Below the pieces are notes generated by a model. That model was not told the origin of the DNA. It searched no databases and was given only the letters and a program-made list of their open reading frames with translations. From positions 1-30,704 of the forward strand of contig JSYX01000421.1 in NCBI GenBank assembly GCA_000787465.1: a stretch of 30,704 bases of DNA, in the 5' to 3' direction. The position numbers were made by a program, and so were the translations under genes. This DNA comes from Thermomucor indicae-seudaticae. Taxonomy: Eukaryota > Mucoromycota > Mucoromycetes > Mucorales > Lichtheimiaceae. This document shows positions 1 to 11,459 of the stretch, piece after piece; the stretch's first letter is position 1, and each line of letters opens with the position of its first letter.

Positions 1-1
1 C

Positions 2-23
2 GCAAATGTTCAATCAATAAACA
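2..23 (+). repeat. Left copy of a window-terminal inverted repeat
   Basis: The 22 bases at positions 2-23 (beginning GCAAATGTTCAATCAAT) are the exact reverse complement of the last 22 bases of the window (30683-30704). The match stops one base from the left edge and exactly at the right edge, so the repeat may continue outside. Reading outward from the unique DNA, both ends enter the same sequence in the same sense. The likely explanation is a dispersed repeat at which this contig was broken at both sides. Confidence 0.9.
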
Positions 24-25
24 CT

Positions 26-238
26 ATGCTACTATATTCTATCCCAGCCGCTGCAGCCATGTACAATTCCGCATCTTCTTCTTTCGACTATCAACATGCC
101 GGGTGCCAAAATATCACCACCTTTGCTTTCTGCAGACTTTTCGAGACTCGAACAAGAAGCGGCGCGGATGGTACAGGCTGGTGCCGACTGGTTGCATATA
201 GGTACACATACTATATATGTTCGTACATCAGATCCTAG
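26..238 (+). promoter_or_regulatory. Possible upstream ORF overlapping the RPE1 start
   Basis: ATG codons at 26 and 59 share one frame that stays open to 238, past the epimerase start at 96 and in a different frame. If the transcript begins before position 59 these ATGs would compete with the real start; if it begins later they are irrelevant. No transcription start can be read from the sequence, so this is only a candidate, and the peptide itself has no recognisable features. Confidence 0.25.
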
Positions 239-953
239 TCCTTAAGTTTTTCCCATAGATGTTATGGACGGGTGAGAGAGAGCTGAGACGTTTTCTTTCT
301 ACCATGAACGTTCTTGACCGACGTTGTAGACATTTTGTACCCAATCTCACAATGGGACCAACAGTAATAAAGTCTCTTCGCAGCTGCAGTGACGCATACT
401 TTGGTCTGTATCATCACGTCTCCACGACGACTACGCGATAATGCTAACTTGTATATAACAATAAGATTGCCATATGTTGGTGACAGATCCGGGCCGCTGG
501 GTGCACGACGTAGCTCAAAGCGGTGCACAACTCTACACATTCCACATTGAAGCCACGCCAGAGCCTATCGAACTAATTCGATCCATTCGGAAAGCGGGCA
601 TGAAAGCAGGCGTAGCCATCAAACCCCGGACCAGCGTGGATTCGGTGATCGATACCATTGCTCAGCAAGCCGACATGATACTTGTCATGACGGTCGAGCC
701 AGGATTCGGCGGACAAAAGTTCATGCAGGACTGCCTGCCCAAAGTGAAGGCCTTGCGACAAAAGTACCCACACTTGGACATTCAGGTGGATGGCGGCTTA
801 TCGCCGAATACAATTGATCAAGCCGCGGATGCTGGTGCCAATGTGATCGTCGCAGGAAGTTCGATTTTTGGAGCAGAGGATCCGGCAAAAGTGATTGAAG
901 AATTTAGATCCAAAGTGAACCATGTCCAAGAAACCTTCATTGTTCACCCTTGA
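96..953 (+). CDS. RPE1: Ribulose-phosphate 3-epimerase, four exons
   Basis: Interconverts D-ribulose 5-phosphate and D-xylulose 5-phosphate in the cytosolic pentose phosphate pathway. Exons 96-201, 259-271, 330-403 and 466-953 join to a 226-residue protein, close to the family's usual 225-240. Visible signatures of the TIM-barrel family are LSADF near residue 12, DVMDGHFVPN at 36-45, the metal-ligand region DCH at 65-67, [10 protein letters not shown] at about 141-150, VDGG around the metal-binding Asp at about 173, and the phosphate-binding VAGSSIFG near the C-terminus. Exon 2 is only 13 nt, but it is required to restore the invariant DVMDG segment. Start 96 is the first ATG in the barrel frame; two upstream ATGs (26 and 59) open an overlapping frame. 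The gene lies tandem and upstream of the PP1 gene. Confidence 0.97.
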
Positions 954-1632
954 AAGAGTGCTTGTTTTTCTTGTTGCAATCTCAGCGCTGTGTACTATCG
1001 ACTGAAGCCCTCTTCTTTTCTAGCACGCATATAGCAGCTTCTCAATGTAGTCGATCCTTATTGCGACCATACCATCGATATCAAATTACAACCAAAATAG
1101 CTTTTTGTTTATAAATACCTCCTCTACTATAGGTTTATGCAAGTGATTTAAGGTGGAAAGACAGTAATGATCTCTGCATCGTGAATTTTATGATCTGACG
1201 GGAGCTTATTGTTGAAACTTTCCAGTGCTTTTGGTGTCCGACAAATTGAGTGAAGATAGTTCCTTCTTTTTTCTCTTGTCTTGCGATTGTCTCTAACCCG
1301 ATTGTAAGCGATTTTGCTTTCTTTATTCTTTTTTCGCCTAAACCTTTTTTCTCGACGTAATCGATCTCAGGGACTAGTCGTGTCGGCTTCTTTGGCATTC
1401 ATCTCTTGATCTACGGTTTTAAACGTATGTGTGTACATTTTCCCATGCAAAGAGAATTCGCCTTCTCTTCTTATTTCGCTTGATTTTTGGGAGAGCCTAG
1501 TGGCAGATGCTTCCGAACGTTTCTTCAGTTTTTTAATGTTCGGCCATACGCTCACTCGTTAGATGAAACAGTTGCGCATGTCTTGGATCTTTGACTAAGC
1601 AAACCTTCTACCTTTTTTCTATAAATATAGAA
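954..1632. other. Intergenic region between RPE1 and PP1 genes
   Basis: About 680 AT-rich bases hold the 3' end of the epimerase transcript and the promoter of the phosphatase gene. Two lysine-rich open frames lie on the minus strand (about 1135-1555), but the upper one has no ATG start and no splice join between them gives a recognisable protein. I see no supported gene here. Confidence 0.6.
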
Positions 1633-2906
<1,274 letters not shown>

Positions 2907-3968
2907 TGATCCAGTTCCTGGCACCGTACATTTTATGTATATATTCTGCCAAAAGCTACATTATGTGCTTGCGGCTGGATACTGATCATACTGCATGCAT
3001 ATTACCAGAAAAAATATGGCATATATTTCTATTTTTTCATAAATCTAAAGACGTGCTATCTAAAGTTTATGTGTTATATCTCTGTTTTGCCTGGCTAACG
3101 AGTTCCGCCAAATGGAGGAGCAAAACGAAATCGTACGGTGTGGTTTTTGAAAGACACATATCTTAACATACATATCGCCTTTTGGGTATCCGTATGCATA
3201 TCGCCCCAATCTTGCTGGCGTTGCCATTTTCTTGTTAGAGCACTTAGTCCATGAACCTTGTCTCCTTAATAATGGATCTAGTATAACGTTTGTGGACGGT
3301 TAAAAGCTCATTTTAGACATACTATGCAAAGCTTTCATTGCACAAAGCATGCTCTCACTACGCCCGCAAAGGCGCCCGTGTTAGACTTGCCGCCGAAGCT
3401 AAAGGCATGACCCTTGACTTCCTCGTTCAGAAGAAGAGTATGCTGAAATGAGAACTCCCTCTTTCAATTCATCGAGCAAACGAGTAAAGCATGCTAATGG
3501 TGGGTAACACTTTAGACACGTACATGTTGATTTGCGTCTCACCCGGCGACTATGCCGAATAGAAAACCCGGTCACCAAATGAAGGTTGATCTTGCGAATA
3601 CTGTCGAATACCCAGCAAAGAAATCTTAATTATATTGTACTTTGTTGACAAAAGTCCTCTTTCTTCGTGTAGAGCTTAAACTTTTCTTATAACGTAGCTA
3701 AATCAATACGAGGATACCGAGAAGGCAAATAATACGTGCAAAATCAGGCAACCAATATACATGGCACCAGAAAGCGGCGGGATCCAGTCACTTCAACAAA
3801 GGCAACCAAGTAACAAAATGCCAATGTTGGCTCTCGGAACTCATTCTCAAAGCTGCTTGAACTACTTCTTTAGCGCAATTTGGTTGCATTAGATCATTTA
3901 TCGTAAAGTACTTCTTAATAATGAAAGTATATACAAAATAAATACAATATGTACATTTTTTTGGTGGG
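2907..3968. other. Intergenic region between PP1 and the APSES gene
   Basis: This kilobase lies between the convergent 3' ends of the phosphatase and APSES genes. Most is AT-rich and featureless. A GC-richer patch at about 3317-3451 looks coding on both strands and is listed separately. I recognise no RNA gene or transposon. Confidence 0.5.
3317..3451 (+). other. Isolated coding-like island, possible exon or pseudogene fragment
   Basis: After a good acceptor (TTTTAG at 3311-3316) a frame of 44 codons runs to a TGA at 3449-3451 with the codon choice of an expressed gene; its middle reads HYARKGARVRLAAEAKGM. On the opposite strand the same bases, after a CTCATTTCAG acceptor, read LNEEVKGHAFSFGGKSN and onward to a stop near 3336. 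Neither reading connects to an upstream exon that I can identify, and I do not recognise either protein. It could be the last exon of a small gene or a decayed fragment. Confidence 0.3.
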
Positions 3969-4020
3969 AGGTCCACCATCTCCTGGGACTTTTACTTTAG
4001 TCCCAGGAGATGGTGAACCT
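3969..4020 (-). repeat. Hairpin spanning the stop codon of the APSES gene
   Basis: Arms 3969-3990 and 3999-4020 are 22 bases each and complementary at 21 positions (one mismatch), with an 8-base loop at 3991-3998. The inner 17 base pairs are perfect (AGTCCCAGGAGATGGTG and its complement). On the minus strand the right arm encodes the last codons of the protein, the TAA stop (3999-3997) lies at the arm-loop boundary, and the left arm is the start of the 3' untranslated region. The mRNA would fold into a stable stem there. Confidence 0.9.
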
Positions 4021-6515
4021 GTCGTCCCCGACCACAATGTGGCCAGGGACGACGTGCTGGAGACCAGCAGGGAATGGACGTTCCCCGGTGTCCCGGGAAA
4101 GCATCACCAGCCCGGTGCTGCCCTTGATCACGCCGACCCACTCCTCTGTCGTGTTGCAGTGGGCCGGCGATTCCACCATACAAACGGTGGGCAGCACCGG
4201 GCGAGGGACACCGGGGGAAGACGGCAAGACCAGCGGGACAGGACGCACCAAAGGCGGGCAAGACGAGCCCGCACCAAGACCACCCGAACCAGAAACGCAA
4301 CGCGAAGTGGCAGCGGCAGAACCAGACACGTCAGAGCCTGTAAGTCCCAAACTGGCAGACGCACCAGGACCAAAGGAACCCAGAACACCAAAGGCCGAAC
4401 CAGAAGCGGCCAAACCAGGAATTGCCGCCGAACGAGAAGTATCAAGGTCAGACAAAGCCGACCCACCAGAAGAAACAGCGCCCACACCAGACGAACCAGG
4501 AACAGACGAGGCTGGAGCCACAGCAGAGAAAGCAGACCAAGAGACAGCAAAGCCTGCACCGGAAGCAGCAGGATCAAAGTATGCTGCAGCCGAAGTAGCA
4601 CCGGAAACAGACATGCCCAAACCAGAAACAGCATCATCAGAGAAAGCAGCAGTAGGAAAATCAGAACCCGCACCAGAAGCGGCAGGATCGAAATATGACA
4701 GAGCCGAGGAAGCGCCAGCGACAGAGACGCACGGACCAGAAACAGACACAGCCGGGCCGGAAACAACACCACCAGAGAAAGCAGAAGCAGCAGGATCAGA
4801 ATATGCCGTAGAAAAAGCGGCAACACCAGTATAGGCAGAATGAGGCACGCCAGCAGCAGAGACTCCCGAACCAGAAATGAAAGCACCAGAGAAGGCAGGA
4901 GCAGAAGCAGCAGAACCCGCACCAGAAGCAGCAGGATCGAAACATGACGATGGCGGAGAAGCACCAGGAACAGACACGCCCAGACCAGAAGCAACACCAC
5001 CAGAGAAAGCAGACAAAGAAGCGGTAAGATCAGAAGAGGCAGCACAAGAAGCAGCAGAATCGGTAAAGGCCGGAGCCGAAGAGACAAGACCAGGATAGGT
5101 AGTAGAAGAAGGTACAGAATCAATAAAGGCCGGAGCCAAAGGGGCAAGACCAGAATAGGGTACAGAAGAAGCAGCAGAATCAGAATAGGCCTGAGCCGAA
5201 GAAGAAAGATCAGAATAGGTAGCGAAAGACGCGCACGCACCGGAGACACCACAGGAAGCAGAAGCAGCGAGACCGGAGAAACCCACGCGAGAAGCAACGG
5301 GAACGGACAGAACAGGTGCACGACCAGCGTGACCAGAAGAAGAAGAGGCACCAAGACCAGAAAAGACTGCATTAGAAGCATCAGGATAAACAGGACGAGG
5401 AGCAACAAGACCAGGACACGCCGGAGAAGAAGAAGAAGTAACGCCAGAAGAGGCCGGAGCACAAGAAGCAAGATAAGGAAAAGCCGAACGATAAGCGGCA
5501 TGACCACGAGCGGTCGACTGAGCAACGACAAACGCCGAGCGAGAAGAAGCCACAGAAGAGAAAGCTGGACCAGCGAAGGTCACGTTAGGCACACCGAGAG
5601 AGACAGGGGCCAAAGGGGAAGGAATTGAACCGGGCGAACGCGAAAGCACCGGAAAAGAAGACGACGACCAAGGGCGGAAGGCAGAACGACGGCGAAAAGA
5701 AGCACCAGCACGCGGATAGGGGTCGGTAGGCTCTCGACGAGCATTACGATTCAACGCCTTGATGGCGGGAGCAAGAGCACGCGAACACAGCTCAGGCAAG
5801 GACCGCTTGTCGATGGTGGTGGTAGGGACGCACTGGTCGACGAAGGCCGGACCAAAGAGAGGGACCAACAAGTGCCGAATAGGCCAGGCACACAGCTTGC
5901 AAATTGCAAGGGCGTGGTCGTACGGGATCCTATGCATGTGGTTCAATGAATGAGTGAATTATATGACTAGAATCAAAGAGTGATATCCTTACCATGTGCC
6001 CTGGATCTTTAGGCAACCTCCACGAATCTTGGTGAACTTGATTCCGGGAGTGCTCTCCGCCACACGCGCAAGGTCAGCCTTCTGGGTGGTCAGGCACTGC
6101 CACACACCCGTAAACAAAACGTCGCCTAGTATTATACGAAATGTAATTCAAGATATTGGTAAGAAAGAGAGAGCATATAACAATTACCCTTTTGGCGGTC
6201 CCAGAGGATAAAGTGCCTGGTGTTGGCCGTATCCTCGGGCAAGCGGAACCCCTCCAACTCGTACTCGTAGACGGGGATTGCCCCGCGTTCATCCTTGCTT
6301 GTGTCGTAGCGCGCCGTCTTGACAGCGAACGCCAGTTCACCGTCTGGCCGTCGGGGGAGGTGCGGGTAGTAGCGGGGTTCGTCGCAGGAGAGGTCCTGGT
6401 CCCCGGTGATGTCGAGGCCATCCTCGTTAATGATGATGCCCTTTCCCCTAGCTTTTGCCTTGGCTACTCGCTTTGAACAGGGTATTCGGGACTTGTTGCT
6501 GCTGGTTGGAGGCAT
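3997..6515 (-). CDS. APSES/KilA-N DNA-binding protein with low-complexity tail
   Basis: Likely nuclear transcription regulator. Exons (minus strand) 6515-6188, 6125-5993 and 5929-3997 join in frame to 797 residues. The N-terminal 100 residues include a basic run with CSKRVAKAKARGKG. An APSES-type domain occupies about residues 95-190: FILWDRQKG at 102-110, then TKIRGGCLKIQGTW at 141-154 and a helix ending PIRHLLVPLFGPAF, the hallmark of the StuA/Swi4/Xbp1 fold. The remaining ~600 residues are Ala/Ser/Pro/Gly-rich with imperfect repeats around FDPAASGAG and FSGGVVSG, then about 60 ordinary residues at the C-terminus. There are no ankyrin repeats, so it is not a canonical Swi4/Mbp1. The start at 6515 follows a pyrimidine-rich leader; an in-frame ATG at 6602 lies inside that leader and would add a hydrophobic stretch, so it is less likely. 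Targets are unknown. Confidence 0.85.
4540..5060 (-). repeat. Imperfect DNA repeats inside the APSES tail
   Basis: On the plus strand near-identical segments built on GAAGCAGCAGGATC recur near 4560, 4675, 4787 and 4922. Three of them are followed by a shared block ending in ACACCACCAGAGAAAGC or a close variant. Units are roughly 110-130 bases. They encode the FDPAASGAG blocks of the protein, so the tail has probably grown by tandem duplication. Confidence 0.75.
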
Positions 6516-6695
6516 GCTGGCAGAAGAGAAGGAGACACGAAGAAAAGAGACACGAGAGAAAAGAGGCAAGAAGAAAAGAGACGCGACAGAGAAAAAGAAC
6601 ACGGAGAGCAGAGGAACAAGGATAAGGCAAGAAAGAAAAGAAGGGAAGCAAAGAGAGCAATCAAAGCAATGGAAAACGAGCCTTTATATAGCAAA
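6516..6695 (-). promoter_or_regulatory. Promoter and pyrimidine-rich leader of the APSES gene
   Basis: Read on the minus strand, a TATA element (TATATAAAGG, 6690-6681) lies about 170 bases before the start codon at 6515. The DNA between them is almost uninterrupted C/T on the coding strand (about 6520-6660), a pattern common in the leaders of strongly expressed fungal genes. Placement is inferred from sequence only. Confidence 0.55.
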
Positions 6696-8657
6696 TCAAT
6701 TTGGAGAACGATGTCATTTCTTTTTTCAAATGGAGTTGCGTGAGCTAGACATCAAGTGACGATGGCAAACAAATCGATAAATGTTTGCCTAGAACAATGT
6801 AACATGCTCATAGCATATTCCTGTGATTGCTTCCTCAACACATATGTCGACCCGTTTTATTACACCAAAGCAATGCAACTCTTCTCGTTGAAAAAAGGGA
6901 GGTCTCATGTCATGTACGTCCTTTTGGCTAGATTCTTTTGGTGATCCTTTCACTTGATTTCATGTCGCAAATACAACAAGTTGTTACTCTATAAACATCG
7001 ATTGTCCGACTTGCATACCATTCCAATGACCCCAAAAAATGCCGTAATTTGGCTGTCAATCGATCCCAGGCGATAAACTTATTTGATTTCTTGAAGAAGT
7101 TTATATCCAATAATTTGCATCTGGGCAATGTTGGCTTATCCTTTTTCTGATTGGCTGTACCAAATCACGCTTTGACTTCTCCAATGACTGAAGCCCTGAA
7201 AACCTACCTTTTTGTAAGATGCTTGCATACAACCTTGATTGAAGGATCCTCAAGACAATTTGAAAGTTCCTCGCCGTGCACCTCTTTTTCCAACGTTGAG
7301 ACTGACAAAAAATGGCACTACAAAGGTTATATCGGGCAAGTTTTGTTTGGTGTAACACTTGATATGCATGAAACGAGTACTTGGAGCTCATAATAGAGGA
7401 TGGGAAAATTTTAAGACTCGTGCGCGGGGTTGATCTCGGATACCATCCGCAGCAATAGAGAGGATCGGTATCTGCATCGATCAGGAGTGGCTGGGCTCAG
7501 AAAAAAAATTATTGACATGCGTCATGCACTTGCTCCAACCTTGCAGTTGGCGCCCACTGCCATAATTGGATATGGCTCATTAAGAAAAAAAAGAGAGATC
7601 GGCTGACTACGTGGATTTCAAACCGGAACTGTAACCAGCTTTTTGGCTTCAAGTGTTGCATGTGATTAAAGGTGCGTTTGCATATTCCTTCCAGGGGAAG
7701 CTGATCAGAACGCGACAGAACCTTTCTATTCACGTCGCAGGAAGATATATAGTCATCAAGAGATGGTTAAACCGCTTTTAGTTCACTAAAATGCGGCGAT
7801 GGCCATAAAAGACTCCAGATATACCGCGGACAAAATAGTCTTCTTGCAACATTGTGTTTGGCGGCAGGCAGATATTTAAGCAGTTACGTTGACTTGAGCA
7901 TAAATGGTTTCTTAAGACCACTTCGCTGAATTTGAGGTATGAATAGTCAAGCCCGCCACAACGGTATCGCGCGGAATGGACTCTGAAGACAAAGCCGACA
8001 TGACCACGGCGGTTCCGTAAGCAATCTGCGCAATATAATCGATGGACGAAAGAACCTTTTTAGTTATTTTAATAAATACAGCACATTGAGTTGCAAATAG
8101 AGGGTTTGTTAAGGCTACTTGGAAACCGATGTTCTGTCTAGCATGGCCTGACAAGCAGAGTGGAATCAGCATATATGGGACTGATTGATTAAGCTTTTTG
8201 AGATTCTTTAGAATGTATTTTGGAGATGCTTGTACGAGGTTATATTCCCAGCATACTATGAAATAGGTCTAACATCTGATAACCGCCTCTCAAAAGGGAT
8301 CTTGGTGCTTTTGAAAGAGATATATGGAAACTTTTATGACCTCTTTCAGTGCTCACGATAAAGTGCCAAAAAGACAGCTTTGTAATTCGCCAGAACACGC
8401 TTCTGCAGATAGCTTAGGGGAAGCAGACGATGTTCTTTCTTTATTCCTGCTCACTGCATTTTTTGATCCCGCCGCAATTTTCTTTTCTCCTTCATGGATA
8501 TCACACAAGATACTTCACTCGATCTAGGGTAAGAAGTCAGGCAAAGATTGTTACTCATGGCTCATGCACTTGTTATATTCGTTGCTGTTTCTCTTTCAAA
8601 GGCTTTTGGAACCACCGTTATCACCATTGTCACCAGCTGACTTGCTATTGAACCACC
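6696..8657. other. Gene-poor region upstream of the ADIP gene
   Basis: Nearly 2 kb of AT-rich DNA between two divergent genes. The longest open frames (about 80-96 codons, both strands) carry no recognisable motif and no plausible splice partners. I see no tRNA, transposase or clear terminal repeat. The last few hundred bases serve as promoter for the gene at 8658. Confidence 0.5.
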
Positions 8658-10774
8658 ATGCAACAGACACGCCTCGCTCAGAGTAAGACCCTCAACCATA
8701 AACACGTCAGAATACACTGCCAATACCGACGATTTTAAAGATTTTGCAACCCCTCCAACTTTGCATCATGTCTTAATTACGTGAATTTACTGCTGACAGC
8801 CCAAGGATACCCGGTTCCGCTTGTCTTACATGGCACCAACGAACAAGACGCGTGTCGAATCGTCAACTGTCTGTATGCACTCCTCCAGGACAAACGGGTA
8901 TGATCATGTAACTTTTCTCCATTATTTCTTTCTCTTGCTTATTCGTGAAACAAAGCAATTATCAGATGACTGCAATGAACTTCACGAGACTCTGGACGCT
9001 GTCAGGCGTGATCAGGAACATCTGCAATCGCGACTGGTAAAACAAAAGCGGGAACCAAGGACGAATAGAAGCAATACTAAAGGCACTATTCTGATATAGA
9101 GTCATTGTCAAAAGGAGCTTGAAGAGAGCCGGCGAGAAAACGTACAGTTACGCGCAAAGCTCGAGTAAGCAAGCGATAGATCTGCAGCTCGTCAGTAGTT
9201 AATAATGACGCGCGTCACCAACTAGTTCGACCGAACAGAAGTTGAAGAGTGAAAAAGAACAGAATCGAAATCTGAGAGAAGAATTGCAAAAAGCCAAAAA
9301 CAATATGCAATACATGAAGGCACAATATGCGGTAAGGAAGATCTAGTCAGTACGTTGAATGTTATCTCTCGCCATTAAACTTTGCCGCTAAATAGCACGA
9401 GACAAGGAGACACGAACAAGAATATGCTAAAACACGGGAGCGGTTATACAAGTTGATGGATGAGAGACAAAAGACCAACGTCAGTTCATTGACGATCAAT
9501 GAGTCGCCACCTGTGGATACCAGAATGAACAACAACAACTCTAATCATGATGCGTCGGGGGTAACTAACGTGGTTTGTTTTTAGCTGCTGGAATTCTCAC
9601 AATTTATTTGATTAGCAAAATGTCCTGTATACAGACTTGTTGGATAAAAGCAGTAATCGGGAAAAGGAAGCTCGGATGGAAAGTGATACCCTTCGAAGTC
9701 TATTTGTAGACATTTACACGACCATTGCGATGCTGCTTCAGAGACAAATACGCAACTATGAAGAAGAAGAAGAGGGTTTTGAAAATGTAACGTACCACTA
9801 AGGTACAGGCCGGGAAACCGCAGAGTCATGAACTGTGTTTAGGTCACGATAGAAAGTCGCGAAGCTGCCCAGTTTCAGCTCCCTATCAATATTGGAGCAA
9901 CAAGCGCCGTCGAACGTATTCATGATCTGCTGGCCAGATTAAGGGAAGAATGGGACCGTCAGATTGCGAAACGGAGGGTGTACACAGAACAAGATATGAT
10001 GGAAAAGGACAATATCATTGCGCGTTTGGAAGAGACCAATGATGAGCTTATTGAGGCAATAGGTTCGTGCAGATCAGAACTATTTGGGTTTGTTGAGAAT
10101 AAGCACGCTGACAGGGAAAGAATAGAGCAATGTCATGAAGAATTCGAGGGCAAAGCGAAAATACTCATGAAATTTGCTGAAGGGGGTTTCTTTGAGAATA
10201 TCAACCCACATGCCGATCCACAGTTATCAGAGTAAGTCGGTATATTCTTCTATCTATCTATAGGATTTGCTAATTACAAGTCAATGGTTAGCTCTGAGAG
10301 TTCGGTTTTGGACGAAGAACCAGGGCTAGAGTCCCAATTGAAGAAACTGCGACAGACGATTCGTGAAGAACGACGGCAAGTGACACAGGCTGCAATACAG
10401 TTAGGAGACGAAAGGAGAAAACTATCAGTATGTCTATTTGCGCCTTTTGCAGAAGTTTGTTCTATAACTCTCTATCTCCCTCACTTTTAGGCTGAACGAT
10501 GGGCTTTTCAAGAAATGAAACGGGCATTGAAGATGCAAGAGATTATAGAAGATTTACCTTCTCCTGAAGAGTAAGTTTCAAGTAGAGTATAGGACAGCGA
10601 CAAAAAGTACTTAGCACTACATACTTTCCCAGTAGGTCAGCTGATAATATCTCCCACAATACAATGCCATCTCCTCGCAGACGTCGGCGGTCAGACGCTA
10701 TTACTACTCAGTCAAATACATATGATCGAATATTCAAACGGTTAAAGGACTCTAATAAAGAGGTTGGCAGTTGA
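8658..10774 (+). CDS. ADIP-domain coiled-coil protein (Msd1/SSX2IP-like)
   Basis: Relatives (fission yeast Msd1, vertebrate SSX2IP) anchor microtubule minus ends at the spindle pole body or centrosome. Exons 8658-8682, 8800-8897, 8956-9036, 9115-9164, 9226-9331, 9396-9560, 9616-9786, 9843-10231, 10292-10427, 10491-10570 and 10636-10774 join to about 479 residues. The N-terminus (GYPVPLVLHG, then CRIVNCLYALLQDKR at about 28-42) matches the start of the ADIP domain, followed by long coiled coils with a break near the Asn-rich NNNNSNHDAS, a second helical block RIHDLLARLREEWDRQ, and a basic C-terminus with RRRRRSD. Exon 6 could instead end at 9572 (four more residues). An in-frame stop lies just before the ATG, which sits in ACCACCATG; an additional upstream exon cannot be excluded. 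Confidence 0.83.
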
Positions 10775-11083
10775 TTGACACTCATAAACAGTTGACATCC
10801 AATCCATGGCACTGTCGCTCCGACTGTACCGCGTATGTAATGACCCCACTTGCAAACCCATCAACTGTGCATGCCATTCTCAATGGACGTCATGCATTCA
10901 CACACAAGCCGAGTAAACAAATCAGAAATCGCTTTCCATGGACATGAGTAGTTCACAATTGCGCGATGCTTGCTGCGACCAGGCTCATTTATTCGGACAA
11001 ATCGTACAAAAAAGGCTCAGCACAACTTTGCCGTTTTCAACGCTCCAAAGACGCAAGCAGTGTAATCCTCATAAGTTGGTTTT
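10775..11083. other. Short intergenic region between convergent genes
   Basis: The 309 bases between the ADIP gene and the eS28 gene, which converge, should hold both polyadenylation regions. I see no open frame or structure worth naming. Confidence 0.6.
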
Positions 11084-11459
11084 TTAGCGGAGACGGCGGG
11101 CCTCACGTTCGGATTCCAAGAGGCAGAGAATGTCGTTTTCGCGGACAGGACCCTTGACGTTACGGATGATGCTGCGGTTGGAGTCGTCCATGAATTCAAC
11201 GCGGACCTGAGTGACACCACCGCGGGAGCCAGTACGGCCGAGAACCTTGATAACCTTGGCGAGCTTAACGGGCTGCTTTTGAGAGTCCTAAATTGCCACA
11301 AAAAAAAGAGAGTCAGCACACACACTCTCTCTTTCAGGTGTATCCAAGCATCCATCCATTCCCATTCGATCCATCCATCCGTCTAGCTGGCTATTCATCC
11401 CGTTCCATACAACCCTCTTGAAACGTTTCTCTATTGATTTTGATGCTGGTACGTACCAT
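11084..11459 (-). CDS. RPS28: Small-subunit ribosomal protein eS28
   Basis: Component of the 40S subunit head near the mRNA exit channel. The coding exons are 11459-11457 (only the ATG) and 11287-11084, separated by a 169-base intron with donor GTACGT and acceptor TTTAG. The 68-residue product contains [25 protein letters not shown] and the near-invariant C-terminus [10 protein letters not shown]; family length is 67-69. The first exon contributes a single codon, and the second begins with GAC, giving M-D-S-Q-K. Strongly biased, mostly C-ending codons fit high expression. It is divergent from the bHLH gene at 12206. Confidence 0.96.

Noticed and set aside
1135..1555. Two lysine-rich minus-strand open frames between RPE1 and PP1
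   Set aside because: The upper frame has no ATG start, the two cannot be joined with a plausible intron, and neither shows a known domain.
4010..4834. 274-codon Glu/Pro/Ala-rich frame on the plus strand
   Set aside because: Antisense shadow of the repeat-rich APSES tail; no splice signals or domain.
4128..5531. 467-codon leucine/valine-rich frame on the minus strand
   Set aside because: It is the +1 shadow of the APSES tail; the missing stops follow from strand composition, and its low-complexity product has no domain.
7594..7640. Sequence ACTGTAACCAGCTT shared with the right flank of the MITE at about 18310
   Set aside because: Only 14 bases match and no inverted partner or TA-bounded element is found nearby; probably chance.
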